Assembly: GCA_947177445.1 (NCBI GenBank)
Contig: CAMWUL010000005.1
Coordinates: forward strand, 27,993 to 91,992
DNA length: 64,000 nt
Direction of reading: 5' to 3'
Source of the DNA: an uncultured Lachnospiraceae bacterium
Lineage (GTDB): Bacteria; Bacillota; Clostridia; Lachnospirales; Lachnospiraceae
How positions within the stretch are numbered: the stretch's first letter is position 1; each line of letters begins with the position of its first letter. A program made the translations under genes and the position numbers. Positions 18,190 through 27,500 of this stretch are shown in pieces. Under the pieces are notes generated by a model, which did not search any database, was not told the origin of the DNA, and saw only the letters and a list, made by a program, of their open reading frames with translations.

Positions 18190-19803
18190 ATGAAAAACAT
18201 CAAAAAAATTATGGCTCTGGGACTTGCAACAGTCATGACTCTGTCTGTGGCAGCCTGCGGAAATGGTGAGAGCGGCAGCAGCCAGAGCGGCAATCAGGGC
18301 GATCAGGGAAATTCCGGCAGCCAGGGCGATTCCGGCAATCAGGGCAGCGGCAGCGGAACCGTTGACACAGATAAGGCTTTCGGCACCGGCGACGGCAGCA
18401 TAGAGATTGGCGCCTGGTGGGTACAATACTATGACAGCAAAAATTATGCCGGGGGCGATATGTTTGTCAACCCTGACTGGGAAAATGCTCAGCCTTCCGA
18501 CAGTGACGATGAAGACACCGCAGCGCAGAAGGAGGTCAACAGGAATGTCGCACAGATGAAGTGGGACAATGTAAAGCTTATTGAAGAGAAGTACGGCGTG
18601 ACTTTCTCCTGGGAAAATCTGACCTACGCCGGAGTTCAGGACTCCATTAATACATCCATCATCGCGGGATCCCCCGACTGTGAGGTGTATCTGGTGGAAG
18701 CTCAGATGGCAATTCCCGCACAGATGAACGGTCTGGCAGTGGATTTAAAGACGATCCTGCCCGCTGACGACGATTTGCTGACCGACCAGTCCAACATGGG
18801 TTATCTGGATCTGGGAGACGGAAAAGCCTGCATTCTGTATCAGAAGTCAGGACAGAGCAACATAGAAGGTACTTATCCTCTGGGCTTCAACATGCAGCTT
18901 CTGGAGGAAAACAATCTGGAGGATCCCAGAGACCTTTGGGAGCGCGGTGAGTGGACCTGGGATAAGTTCATCGAATACTGCCAGATTCTGACACAGGACA
19001 CCGACGGCGACGGACAGGTTGACCAGTACGGCTACTGCGGATACGAGCAGGAGACCTTTGAGCAGCTGATGATGTCCAACGGCGCAAATATTGCCTCCGG
19101 CACCACAGAGAATCTTTCCTCTGCTGCAACCGGCGAGGCTCTGCAGATGATGTACGATATGTACAACACCTATAAGTCCACAGACGGATACAGCATCTGC
19201 TATCCCTATGACTATGACGGCAGCCCCTCCGACAGCATGAGAACCCAATACTGCCAGGGCAATATCGGTTTCTTCCCCATCGCAGTGTGGATTGCAAACG
19301 GCCAGAACAACTATTCACCCAACACGGACCAGAACGACTACAGCGCGAAGCATCTGACCTTTGACACTGCATATGTGCGCTGGCCTGTAGGTTACTCGGG
19401 AGACAAGGATACCAACCCCGGCAAGAACGCCGCATCCGGCACCAGCTATTATATCATCGCTGCAGGCAGCCAGAATCCCGGCACCGCATACAATGTGCTG
19501 GCTGATTTCTTTAACTGGTATCACGATGATGTTGAAATCCGTGATGACAAGGCAACTCTGAACTGGTGGTACAACGAGAACGCTTTTGAGCCGGAACTGC
19601 AGCAGGAGAACTATGATGTGATGTTCGACTGTGGTTCTCACTCAACGGTTGACTTCTGGAATTCTCTGGGAACCGAAACATACAGCACTGATGCCGGAAA
19701 CGGTATTCAGCTTCTGATGAAGGGTGAGATGACTCCCGCACAGTTCCAGGAGAGCTTCAAGCAGAGAGTGCAGGATGCTCTGGATTCCACCTATGGCAAC
19801 TAA
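18190..19803 (+). CDS. Extracellular sugar solute-binding lipoprotein
   Basis: A 537-residue lipoprotein. The signal ends at a lipobox (LSVAACG), followed by a Gly/Ser/Gln-rich linker (about residues 24-58), then a family 1 ABC solute-binding fold: a mid-region with NNLEDPRDLWERGEWTWDKF is typical, and AGSQNPGTAYNVLADFFNWY occurs near the end. TAGGAGG lies about 12 bases before the ATG, a slightly long spacing. It is the binding subunit expected for the permease pair at 14178/15119. Substrate inferred from context: beta-manno-oligosaccharides. Confidence 0.88.
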   Translation: MKNIKKIMALGLATVMTLSVAACGNGESGSSQSGNQGDQGNSGSQGDSGNQGSGSGTVDTDKAFGTGDGSIEIGAWWVQYYDSKNYAGGDMFVNPDWENAQPSDSDDEDTAAQKEVNRNVAQMKWDNVKLIEEKYGVTFSWENLTYAGVQDSINTSIIAGSPDCEVYLVEAQMAIPAQMNGLAVDLKTILPADDDLLTDQSNMGYLDLGDGKACILYQKSGQSNIEGTYPLGFNMQLLEENNLEDPRDLWERGEWTWDKFIEYCQILTQDTDGDGQVDQYGYCGYEQETFEQLMMSNGANIASGTTENLSSAATGEALQMMYDMYNTYKSTDGYSICYPYDYDGSPSDSMRTQYCQGNIGFFPIAVWIANGQNNYSPNTDQNDYSAKHLTFDTAYVRWPVGYSGDKDTNPGKNAASGTSYYIIAAGSQNPGTAYNVLADFFNWYHDDVEIRDDKATLNWWYNENAFEPELQQENYDVMFDCGSHSTVDFWNSLGTETYSTDAGNGIQLLMKGEMTPAQFQESFKQRVQDALDSTYGN

Positions 19804-19821
19804 TTTGTGTGAGGTATATTT

Positions 19822-20844
19822 ATGAGCAATATTAAGATGATTTCACCTGCAGTGCCCAATGTGCCCTGGCAGGAAAAGCCCGAAGGGCTTAAGGGAGCGC
19901 CTATCTGGAGATATACGGAGAATCCCATTATCGGGAGAAATCCCCTGGAGGGTGTGGCCCGTATCTTCAACAGCGCGGTGATGCCCTATGAGGGAAAGTT
20001 TATCGGCGTGTTCCGCGGAGAGCAGACCAACGGTATTCCCTATATTTATCTGGGGAGAAGCGAGGATGCTGTCCACTGGGAGTTTGATAAGGAAAAGATT
20101 CCTTTTGTGAACGAGGCAGGAGAGTCCTTTATGCCGATTTATGCCTATGATCCCAGGCTGGTAAAGGTGGAGGATACCTATTACATCATCTGGTGTCAGG
20201 ACTTTTACGGGGCGTCCATCGGCATGGCGAAGACCACGGATTTCAAGACCTTTACCAGACTGGAGAATCCGTTCCTTCCCTTTAACCGCAATGCGGTTCT
20301 GTTCCCCAGAAAGATTAACGGCAACTTTATGCTGCTGAGCCGGCCTTCGGATTCCGGTCATACGCCCTTCGGCGATATTTTTATCAGCGAGAGCCCGGAT
20401 CTGGTATACTGGGGCAGGCACAGGCATGTGATGAGCCGGGGAAACGAATGGTGGGAGTCCTTAAAAATCGGCGGAGGCGCAGCTCCTATTGAGACCAATG
20501 AGGGCTGGCTGCTGTTCTACCACGGCGTCAGCGGAACCTGTAACGGATATGTGTATTCTATCGGGGGAGCCATCCTTGATCTGGAGAATCCCTCCAAGGT
20601 GCTGTACCGCTGTGAGAACTTCCTGCTGACCCCTGAAGAGTGGTACGAAGAGAGAGGATTTGTTCCCAATGTTACTTTCCCCTGCGCTACCATCCACGAT
20701 TCTGAGAGCGGAAAGATTGCTGTCTATTACGGCTGCGCGGACAGCTATGTGGGGCTGGCGTTTACCACGCTGGATGAGATCGTTTCCTATATCAAGGAAC
20801 ACAGCGTGACCAACGAAACTGACAGAGAAATTGGAAAGAGATAG
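19822..20844 (+). CDS. GH130 beta-1,4-mannooligosaccharide phosphorylase
   Basis: A 340-residue, signal-less GH130 enzyme with a five-bladed propeller pattern. The motif AYDPRL contains Asp110, at the place of the family's proposed general acid, and conserved phosphate-site residues recur (NRNAVLFPRK, SRPSDSGHTP, GGGAAPIETNEGWLLFYHGV). Length and motifs fit the GH130 group that phosphorolyses beta-1,4-mannooligosaccharides (EC 2.4.1.319) to alpha-mannose-1-phosphate. It closes the importer operon and is followed at once by a strong terminator. A second, distinct GH130 lies at 23314. Subgroup assignment is from sequence pattern, not a tree. Confidence 0.87.
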   Translation: MSNIKMISPAVPNVPWQEKPEGLKGAPIWRYTENPIIGRNPLEGVARIFNSAVMPYEGKFIGVFRGEQTNGIPYIYLGRSEDAVHWEFDKEKIPFVNEAGESFMPIYAYDPRLVKVEDTYYIIWCQDFYGASIGMAKTTDFKTFTRLENPFLPFNRNAVLFPRKINGNFMLLSRPSDSGHTPFGDIFISESPDLVYWGRHRHVMSRGNEWWESLKIGGGAAPIETNEGWLLFYHGVSGTCNGYVYSIGGAILDLENPSKVLYRCENFLLTPEEWYEERGFVPNVTFPCATIHDSESGKIAVYYGCADSYVGLAFTTLDEIVSYIKEHSVTNETDREIGKR

Positions 20845-20849
20845 TTTAG

Positions 20850-20892
20850 AGGGCCGTTGTAAATGAATTAAAATTTGTAACGGCCCTTTTTT
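20850..20892 (+). terminator. Rho-independent terminator of the mannan importer operon
   Basis: GGGCCGTT (20851-20858) pairs with AACGGCCC (20879-20886), followed by six T residues. It begins 6 bases after the GH130 stop codon. Confidence 0.9.
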
Positions 20893-20945
20893 ATATGTGT
20901 GGTTGGGCGGCTGCATGGAAAAGATAATTTTTGGAGGATATAACT

Positions 20946-21989
20946 ATGGCAGAAGCAATGAATTTTGTGAAAGGGATTAAAGCTGGCATCAGCATCGGGG
21001 ATACACTGGACGCCGTGGATGCGTCAATCCCCCGGGATGCGGCGCCAAGCGCCTTTGAGACAGCCTGGCGCAATCCCGTTATCACACAGGAGCTGGTGGA
21101 TGCCATGCTGCAGTCCGGCTTTAACATGATTCGGTTTCCGGTGTCATGGACCAATCATCTGTGGCCGGAGCCTGATTTCCTGATACAGGAAAGCTGGCTG
21201 GACAGGATACAGGAGGTGGTGGATTACGCTTATCGCAGGAGTGCTTATGTCATTCTGAATCTCCACCACGAGAACTGGAATTATCCCTATTATGACAACT
21301 GTCAGGCGGCTTGTGAGAAGATGAAGACGGTGTGGGAGCAGATTTGTGAACGGTTCGCGGACTATGATGAGCATCTGATTTTTGAAGCCCAGAACGAACC
21401 CAGAAAAGTAGGGACGGAAATGGAATGGAACGGCGGTGACGAAGAGGGCTGGGAGGTAGTAAATGCCACCAACCGCGCATTTTTGGCGACTGTAAGGGCG
21501 GGGGGCGGATACAATCCAAAACGCTATGTCATGCTTCCCGGATATGCGGCAAATTGCACGGTGGGCATCCGGCATATTCAGGTGCCGGAGGATGAAAGGG
21601 TAATCATCTCCGTACATGCCTACGAGCCTTACGAGTTTGCGCTGGAGTTTCCCGGAAGGAGAACCTGGAATCACGACACGGAAATGATCGATTCTCTTAT
21701 GGAGAGCCTGAAGGAGCTGTTTACAGACAAGGGTATTCCGGTTATCATCGGTGAGTTCGGGGCGAGAAATAAGGATGGAAACGAGGATGAGCGGGCGGAG
21801 TGGGTAAAATATTACGTGACTGCCGCTGCAGCCGTGGGAATCCCCTGCGCCTGGTGGGATAACGGTTTGTTCGAGGGCAGCGGAGAACTGTTCGGCCTGT
21901 TTGACAGATATAATTATTCATGCGTCTATCCGAAGGTTTTGGCCGGGATCATGTATGGGAAATCACTGAGTTCAGGAACAGCCCATTAA
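20946..21989 (+). CDS. GH5 cellulase/mannanase-superfamily glycosidase, cytoplasmic
   Basis: A 347-residue GH5 catalytic domain. Acid/base Glu151 lies in FEAQNEPR and nucleophile Glu270 in VIIGEFG; NMIRFPVSW and ILNLHHENW are the usual strand motifs. There is no signal peptide or membrane segment, so it acts inside the cell, unlike most GH5 endo-enzymes. ATG 20946 is set by GGAGG eight bases upstream; the in-frame TTG at 20931 would include the ribosome site. It heads a group with the epimerase, GH130 and GH2 genes. Likely role: splits imported gluco- or galactoglucomannan oligosaccharides. The specificity (cello- versus manno-linkages) cannot be read from motifs. Confidence 0.88.
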   Translation: MAEAMNFVKGIKAGISIGDTLDAVDASIPRDAAPSAFETAWRNPVITQELVDAMLQSGFNMIRFPVSWTNHLWPEPDFLIQESWLDRIQEVVDYAYRRSAYVILNLHHENWNYPYYDNCQAACEKMKTVWEQICERFADYDEHLIFEAQNEPRKVGTEMEWNGGDEEGWEVVNATNRAFLATVRAGGGYNPKRYVMLPGYAANCTVGIRHIQVPEDERVIISVHAYEPYEFALEFPGRRTWNHDTEMIDSLMESLKELFTDKGIPVIIGEFGARNKDGNEDERAEWVKYYVTAAAAVGIPCAWWDNGLFEGSGELFGLFDRYNYSCVYPKVLAGIMYGKSLSSGTAH

Positions 21990-21992
21990 GGG

Positions 21993-22022
21993 GCGGCATG
22001 CTTTCCGGTGCGGGAAAGCCGC
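21993..22022 (+). promoter_or_regulatory. Intercistronic stem-loop between GH5 and epimerase
   Basis: GCGG-4 nt-CTTTCC pairs with GGAAAGCCGC, leaving a 4-base bulge on the 5' side and a 6-base loop. No T-run follows. Probably an mRNA processing or stability element. Confidence 0.4.
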
Positions 22023-22062
22023 ACGTATTGTGAGAAAGCCTTTCATGGAAGAAGGAGATAAA

Positions 22063-23298
22063 ATGACGGAATTGACAAGACTTGCGGGGGAGACAAAGGA
22101 GCATATGCTGGGGAAAATCGTCCCCTTTTGGCGAAGCCTGCGGGATGATGAGCGGGGAGGCTGGTACGGCTATGTGTCCTTTGATTTGGAGACGGATCCT
22201 GAGGCAGTGAAAGGCTGTATCTTGAACAGCAGGATTACCTGGTTTTTTTCCAATGTATATAAGGGCTGTCTGGAAGGCCTGATTTCGGAGGAGGACTGCC
22301 GCCGCCACGGGTTTTCACCGGAGGACTTAAAGGCAGAGGCAGCGCATGGCTATGAGTTCCTGAAAGGACACTGTCTGGATAGGAGAAATGGGGGGATTTA
22401 CTGGTCCCTGCAGGCAGACGGCACTCCGGAGGATACCACAAAACATACTTATAATCAGGCATTTGCCATCTATGCTCTTTCCTCCTGTTATGAAGCTTTG
22501 GGTGAAAAGGAAGCGCTGAAGACTGCCATGGAGCTGTTTGACCTGATTGAAGAAAAATGCAGGGACGAGGCGGGATATCTGGAGGCTTTTACCGAGGATT
22601 TCCAGCCGGAGTCCAATGAAAAGCTTTCAGAGAACGGTGTTCTGGCGGCCAGGACCATGAATACGCTGCTTCATGTATTTGAAGCCTACACACAGTTGTA
22701 TAAAGTTTCCCGGGAAAAAAGGGTGGAAAGGCGTCTGGAATGGATTCTGGACACTTTTACGGATAAGATATACAACCCGGAACGGCATCGTCAGGAGGTT
22801 TTTTTTGACGAAAGCTATCACTCACTGATTGATCTGCATTCCTACGGGCACGACATTGAGGCGGCTTGGCTTGTGGATCTTGGGGTGAAGATTCTGGATA
22901 GTCCAGATTATGAGAGGAAGCTTGCGCCTGTTACAAGAGATTTGACGGAGCAGATATACAGGGTTGCTTTTGACGGTCATTCCCTGGCAAACGAATGCGA
23001 AAAAGGCGTAGTTAATTCCCATCGCATCTGGTGGGTTCAGGCAGAAGGCGTAGTAGGTTTTTTGAACGGCTTCCAGAAGGACGGCGGGCACAGGGAGTAT
23101 TTGGAGGCGGCACTGAGACAGTGGGAATTTATTCAGGAGCACGTGGTTGATATGCGAGCCGGCTCTGAGTGGTTCTGGGAGGTGGACGAGAAAGGAAGGC
23201 CTTATCCGGACAGACCCTTGGTGGAACCATGGAAGTGTCCTTACCATAACGGCAGAATGTGCCTTGAGATACTGAAGCGGGTACGTGAATTGAAATAG
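22063..23298 (+). CDS. Cellobiose/mannobiose 2-epimerase (AGE family)
   Basis: A 411-residue (alpha/alpha)6-barrel enzyme of the N-acylglucosamine 2-epimerase superfamily. Cellobiose 2-epimerase signatures are present: NSRITWFFS, DLHSYGHDIEAAWLVD and NSHRIWWVQAEGVVGF, carrying the catalytic and substrate-binding His and Arg/Trp residues. It turns beta-1,4-mannobiose into mannosylglucose (EC 5.1.3.11 activity). ATG 22063 is chosen for AAGGAG six bases upstream and agreement with the family N-terminus; earlier in-frame starts at 22030 and 22045 lack a site. It sits 15 bases before the GH130 that uses its product, so the two form the known epimerase-phosphorylase pair. Confidence 0.9.
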   Translation: MTELTRLAGETKEHMLGKIVPFWRSLRDDERGGWYGYVSFDLETDPEAVKGCILNSRITWFFSNVYKGCLEGLISEEDCRRHGFSPEDLKAEAAHGYEFLKGHCLDRRNGGIYWSLQADGTPEDTTKHTYNQAFAIYALSSCYEALGEKEALKTAMELFDLIEEKCRDEAGYLEAFTEDFQPESNEKLSENGVLAARTMNTLLHVFEAYTQLYKVSREKRVERRLEWILDTFTDKIYNPERHRQEVFFDESYHSLIDLHSYGHDIEAAWLVDLGVKILDSPDYERKLAPVTRDLTEQIYRVAFDGHSLANECEKGVVNSHRIWWVQAEGVVGFLNGFQKDGGHREYLEAALRQWEFIQEHVVDMRAGSEWFWEVDEKGRPYPDRPLVEPWKCPYHNGRMCLEILKRVRELK

Positions 23299-23313
23299 AG
23301 AGGGATGCAGACA

Positions 23314-24510
23314 ATGATACATGAAAAATATTATGAAATGAGCAGGGAGCAGGAAAAGATCCTTGGCAGAAAAAACGTGAAAGACGCTTCTTTTTACAAT
23401 GGCATTTATGACCGTTATGTTCATCCTGTGCTGACAAGGGAGCATATTCCCCTGGCATGGCAGTACGATCTGAATAAGGAGAGCAACCCTTATTTTATGG
23501 AGCGTCTGGGTGTAAACGCAGTGATGAATTCCGGCGCGATCTATTTAAACGGGAAATATTATCTGGTAGCCCGCATAGAGGGGAATGACAGGAAATCCTT
23601 CTTCGGCGTGGCGGAGAGCGACAATGGGGTGGATGGGTTCCGGTTCTGGGATTACCCGATTTTGTTTGAGGATACCTGCCCGGAGGAGACCAATGTGTAT
23701 GATATGCGCCTGACACAGCATGAGGATGGCTACATCTATGGTGTGTTCTGTTCCGAGAGCAAGGACAGGACGGCGGAGGATCTGTCCGCTGCTGTGGCTG
23801 CGGCGGGAATCGTGCGCACAAAGGATTTGAAGCGCTGGGAGAGGCTGGACAATCTTGTGACGCTGCACTCTCCCCAGCAGAGGAATGTAGTGCTGCACCC
23901 GGAGTTTGTGGACGGCAAGTATGCTCTTTACACCAGGCCTATGGATGATTTTATAGAGACGGGAAGCGGAGGCGGTATCGGCTTCGGGTTATGCGGCGAT
24001 ATTACCCATGCGGTGGTGGATGTGGAGAAGATAACCAGCCTTCGCAAGTACCACACCATTACCGAGTCCAAGAACGGCGCAGGCGCGGTTCCCATCAAGA
24101 CAGATCTCGGCTGGATCCATATTGCCCATGGAGTGAGAAATACGGCGGCAGGACTGCGGTATGTGATTTATGCCTTTGCTACGGCGTTGGAGGATCCTTC
24201 CAAAGTCATCGCTGAGCCTTCCGGCTTGCTGATCGGACCCAGAGGGGACGAGAGAGTGGGTGATGTCTCCAATGTAGTGTTCACCAACGGCGCTATTGTC
24301 AATGAGAAGGAAGAGGTATTTATCTATTATGCTTCCTGTGACACAAGGCTTCATGTGGCCGTTACCACACTGGACAGGCTGAAGGACTATGTGTTCCATA
24401 CCCCCGCAGACCCTGGCAGGAGTGTGGAGTGTGTGGCACAGAGATGCGGCCTGATTCGGAAGAACCTGGAGCTGCTGTCGAGAGACGGTATTGCCAAAAG
24501 CCAGCCGTGA
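23314..24510 (+). CDS. GH130 4-O-beta-D-mannosyl-D-glucose phosphorylase
   Basis: A 398-residue cytoplasmic GH130 protein, longer than the homologue at 19822 through an extended N-terminal helical part ([20 protein letters not shown]). Asp130 in NVYDMRLT is at the position of the proposed general acid. Length, N-terminal extension and the motif [20 protein letters not shown] match mannosylglucose phosphorylases (EC 2.4.1.281), which yield mannose-1-phosphate and glucose. ATG 23314 is preferred since AGAGGG is 8 bases upstream; the ATG at 23305 overlaps that site. Confidence 0.9.
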   Translation: MIHEKYYEMSREQEKILGRKNVKDASFYNGIYDRYVHPVLTREHIPLAWQYDLNKESNPYFMERLGVNAVMNSGAIYLNGKYYLVARIEGNDRKSFFGVAESDNGVDGFRFWDYPILFEDTCPEETNVYDMRLTQHEDGYIYGVFCSESKDRTAEDLSAAVAAAGIVRTKDLKRWERLDNLVTLHSPQQRNVVLHPEFVDGKYALYTRPMDDFIETGSGGGIGFGLCGDITHAVVDVEKITSLRKYHTITESKNGAGAVPIKTDLGWIHIAHGVRNTAAGLRYVIYAFATALEDPSKVIAEPSGLLIGPRGDERVGDVSNVVFTNGAIVNEKEEVFIYYASCDTRLHVAVTTLDRLKDYVFHTPADPGRSVECVAQRCGLIRKNLELLSRDGIAKSQP

Positions 24511-24562
24511 AGGAAGCTCATATATCATTGGAACTGGAGTAAAAAGAAAGAGATAGTACATT

Positions 24563-27500
24563 ATGAGCAAAAAGACACTATTGTGTGACCAGTGGGAGTT
24601 TTCTAAAAATCCAATCGGAACAAAATACGCAGATGGACTTGACTGGAGAAAGGTAGACATTCCTCACGACTGGCTTATCTATGATACCCGCAATTTATAT
24701 GAAACTTCAACCGGCTGGTACAGAAGAAAGCTGTATGTAGAGAAAAAGCAGACAAAATGTATGTCGCTTCGTTTTGAGGGCGTCTATATGGATAGTTCCG
24801 TCTATGTGAATGGAGCGCTGGCAGGAGAGTGGAAGTACGGCTACTCCACCTTTGAGTTTGATATCACAGATTTTCTTTCTGACGGTGAAAATGAAATCTC
24901 GGTATGCGTGGATTACCACAGTCCAAATTCACGCTGGTATTCCGGTGCGGGGATTTACCGCCGTGTCTGGCTGAAGGAATATTCTGAATGTCATATAACA
25001 AATGACGGGATTTACATAAGCGCCGATATGGAGGGAAACGTGACTGTCACTACAGAGGTTGAACGTCCGCAAGGCGTTTCCGTAAGCGAGCTTTCAGTTC
25101 ACTGTGCCATTGTGGAAGGGGATAGGGTGCTTGCAGAAACGACTTCTCCCTGCTGTGCCTTTGATAAAAGCAGAATTTCAGAAAATATTTACAGAGAAGG
25201 GTGTTCTTATTCCGTGAATACCAGTCTCTTAAAAGTTGCAGACCCGATATTATGGGATATCGAAAATCCAAAGCTTTATATGTGTGTATGTGAGATATTG
25301 CAAAACGGCAGGATTGTAGACCGGGAGGAGAGCAGCTTCGGTTTCCGGAAAATAGAATTCACTGCAGACAGAGGATTTTTCCTGAATGAAAGACATGTCA
25401 AGCTTCATGGCAGCTGCGAACATCATGATTTAGGTTCTCTGGGCGCGGCGGTAAACCGCGCCGCTGTCAGGAGAAAGCTGGAAAAGCTCCGCACCATGGG
25501 GGTGAATGCCATCCGTACCAGTCACAATATGCCGGCTGTTGAGCTGATGGAGCTGGCAGATGAGATGGGGTTTCTTGTTTTATCAGAGGGTTTCGATATG
25601 TGGGAGAGACATAAAACAGATTGCGACTATGCATTGTTTTTCCCAAAATGGATCCGCAAAGATGTTGCATCATGGATTCGCCGAGACCGCAATCATCCAA
25701 GCATAATCGGATGGAGTATAGGAAACGAAATTTATGATACGCATGCGGATGACCGTGGGCAGGAGATTACCTCTATGCTTTCAGGCCTTGTCAGGGAGCA
25801 TGATTTCAGATCCAATGGGTATATCACCATTGGCTCAAACTATATGCAGTGGAGCAATGGCCAGAGATGCGCCGACATCCTGAAGCTGGCAGGCTACAAT
25901 TATGGTGAGCGGCTTTATGAAGAGCAGCACGAAAAGCATCCTGATTGGATGATTTACGGCAGTGAGACAGCATCCGTTGTTCAGAGCCGGGGGATTTATC
26001 ACTTTCCGCTTTCCCAGTCAGTCCTTATGGATGATGATGAGCAGTGTTCATCGCTTGGCAACAGCGCTACCGGCTGGGGGGCAAAAAACACGGAGGCTTG
26101 TATTATCTCTGATCGTGATGCGGAATTCTGCGCTGGGCAGTTTATTTGGACTGGTTTTGATTATATTGGCGAGCCTACACCCTATTCTACGAAAAACAGT
26201 TATTTCGGCCAGATTGACACGGCAGGCTTTTCGAAGGACAGCGCTTATATTTTCCGGGCGGAATGGACTTCCTGTGAAAGTGCGCCTTTTGTGCATATTT
26301 TCCCTTACTGGGATTTTAACGAGGGACAGAGCATAGATGTGCGTGTTGCCAGCAATGCGCCTAAGGTGGCTCTTTTCTTTAATGATGAAAGGATTGCCGA
26401 AAAAGAGATTGACCACAGACACGGCGTTGAGCTTACGCTGGATACCGTCATTGAGTATGTGCCTGGCGAACTGATGGCGATTGCCTATGATGAAGATGGG
26501 GCTGAAATTGCCCGTGATGTCCAACGTTCCTTTGGAGACGCTGTGGAAATCCGTCTGCAGCCTGATAAAAATGAGTTAAAGGCAGATGGCGTCGATCTCA
26601 TTTTTGTTGAAATTGCCGCTTATGATAAAGGGGGAACTTTTGTTGCCAATGCAAACAATCGTGTATTCGTAAAGGTTTCCGGAGCGGGACGACTTGTGGG
26701 ACTGGATAATGGCGATTCTACAGATTATGAACAATATAAGGGTACATCCCGCAGACTTTTTTCAGGAAAGCTGCTGGCTGTCATTGCGGCAAAGACAGAG
26801 GAGGGAGATATCAATATGAAAGTGACATCTCCTACGCTGCCCGATAGAGAACTGATCCTGAAAGCGGTTCCCGCTGAGGCTCAGAAAGGAATAGCAGCGG
26901 AGGCGGAAAATTTCCACAGATTTGCGGAATGTCCTGACGAAGAAAATGATATTCCAGTGCGAAAAATCTCTTTTTTGGGAGAAGATCGTGTATTTACCTC
27001 TGATAGAAAAGTCATTACGTTTAAAACAGAGGTCTATCCTGCAAATGCTTCCTATGGAAACGAGATAGAATATAAACTTACAAATGTTCTCGGGATTGAA
27101 TCCAATTTAGGGGAGATTGTAGCTGCTGAAAACGGCAATGTAACAGTTCGGTGCAATGGGGACGGCGAATTCTTTCTGCGTGCGCTCTGCAAAAACGGAA
27201 CAAAAAAATACCATGTTATGTCGATGCTTCCCCTGAAAGGCGAGGGGGTGGGATCGGCTTTCATCGACCCGTACAGCTTTGTTGCAGGCGGCTTGTTTAC
27301 TGTCCAGAGCGGAAATGCAGGAAATGGCATTCAGCACGGTGCGGCATTTGCGGGAGAAAACAGCTGGTTCGGGTTTGAAAACGTGGATTTCGGAAGTCTT
27401 GGCAGCGATACGGTGACAGTGCCTGTCTACGCCAATTGTACGACCCCGGTCAAGATTCGCTTTTACGATGGCATTCCGGGACAAGGAGGCGAACTCATCG

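Noticed and set aside
16773..18293. 506-residue minus-strand frame with internal repeats
   Set aside because: Its repeats are only the reverse reading of the repeats in the lipoprotein gene, which has a signal peptide, lipobox and ribosome site.
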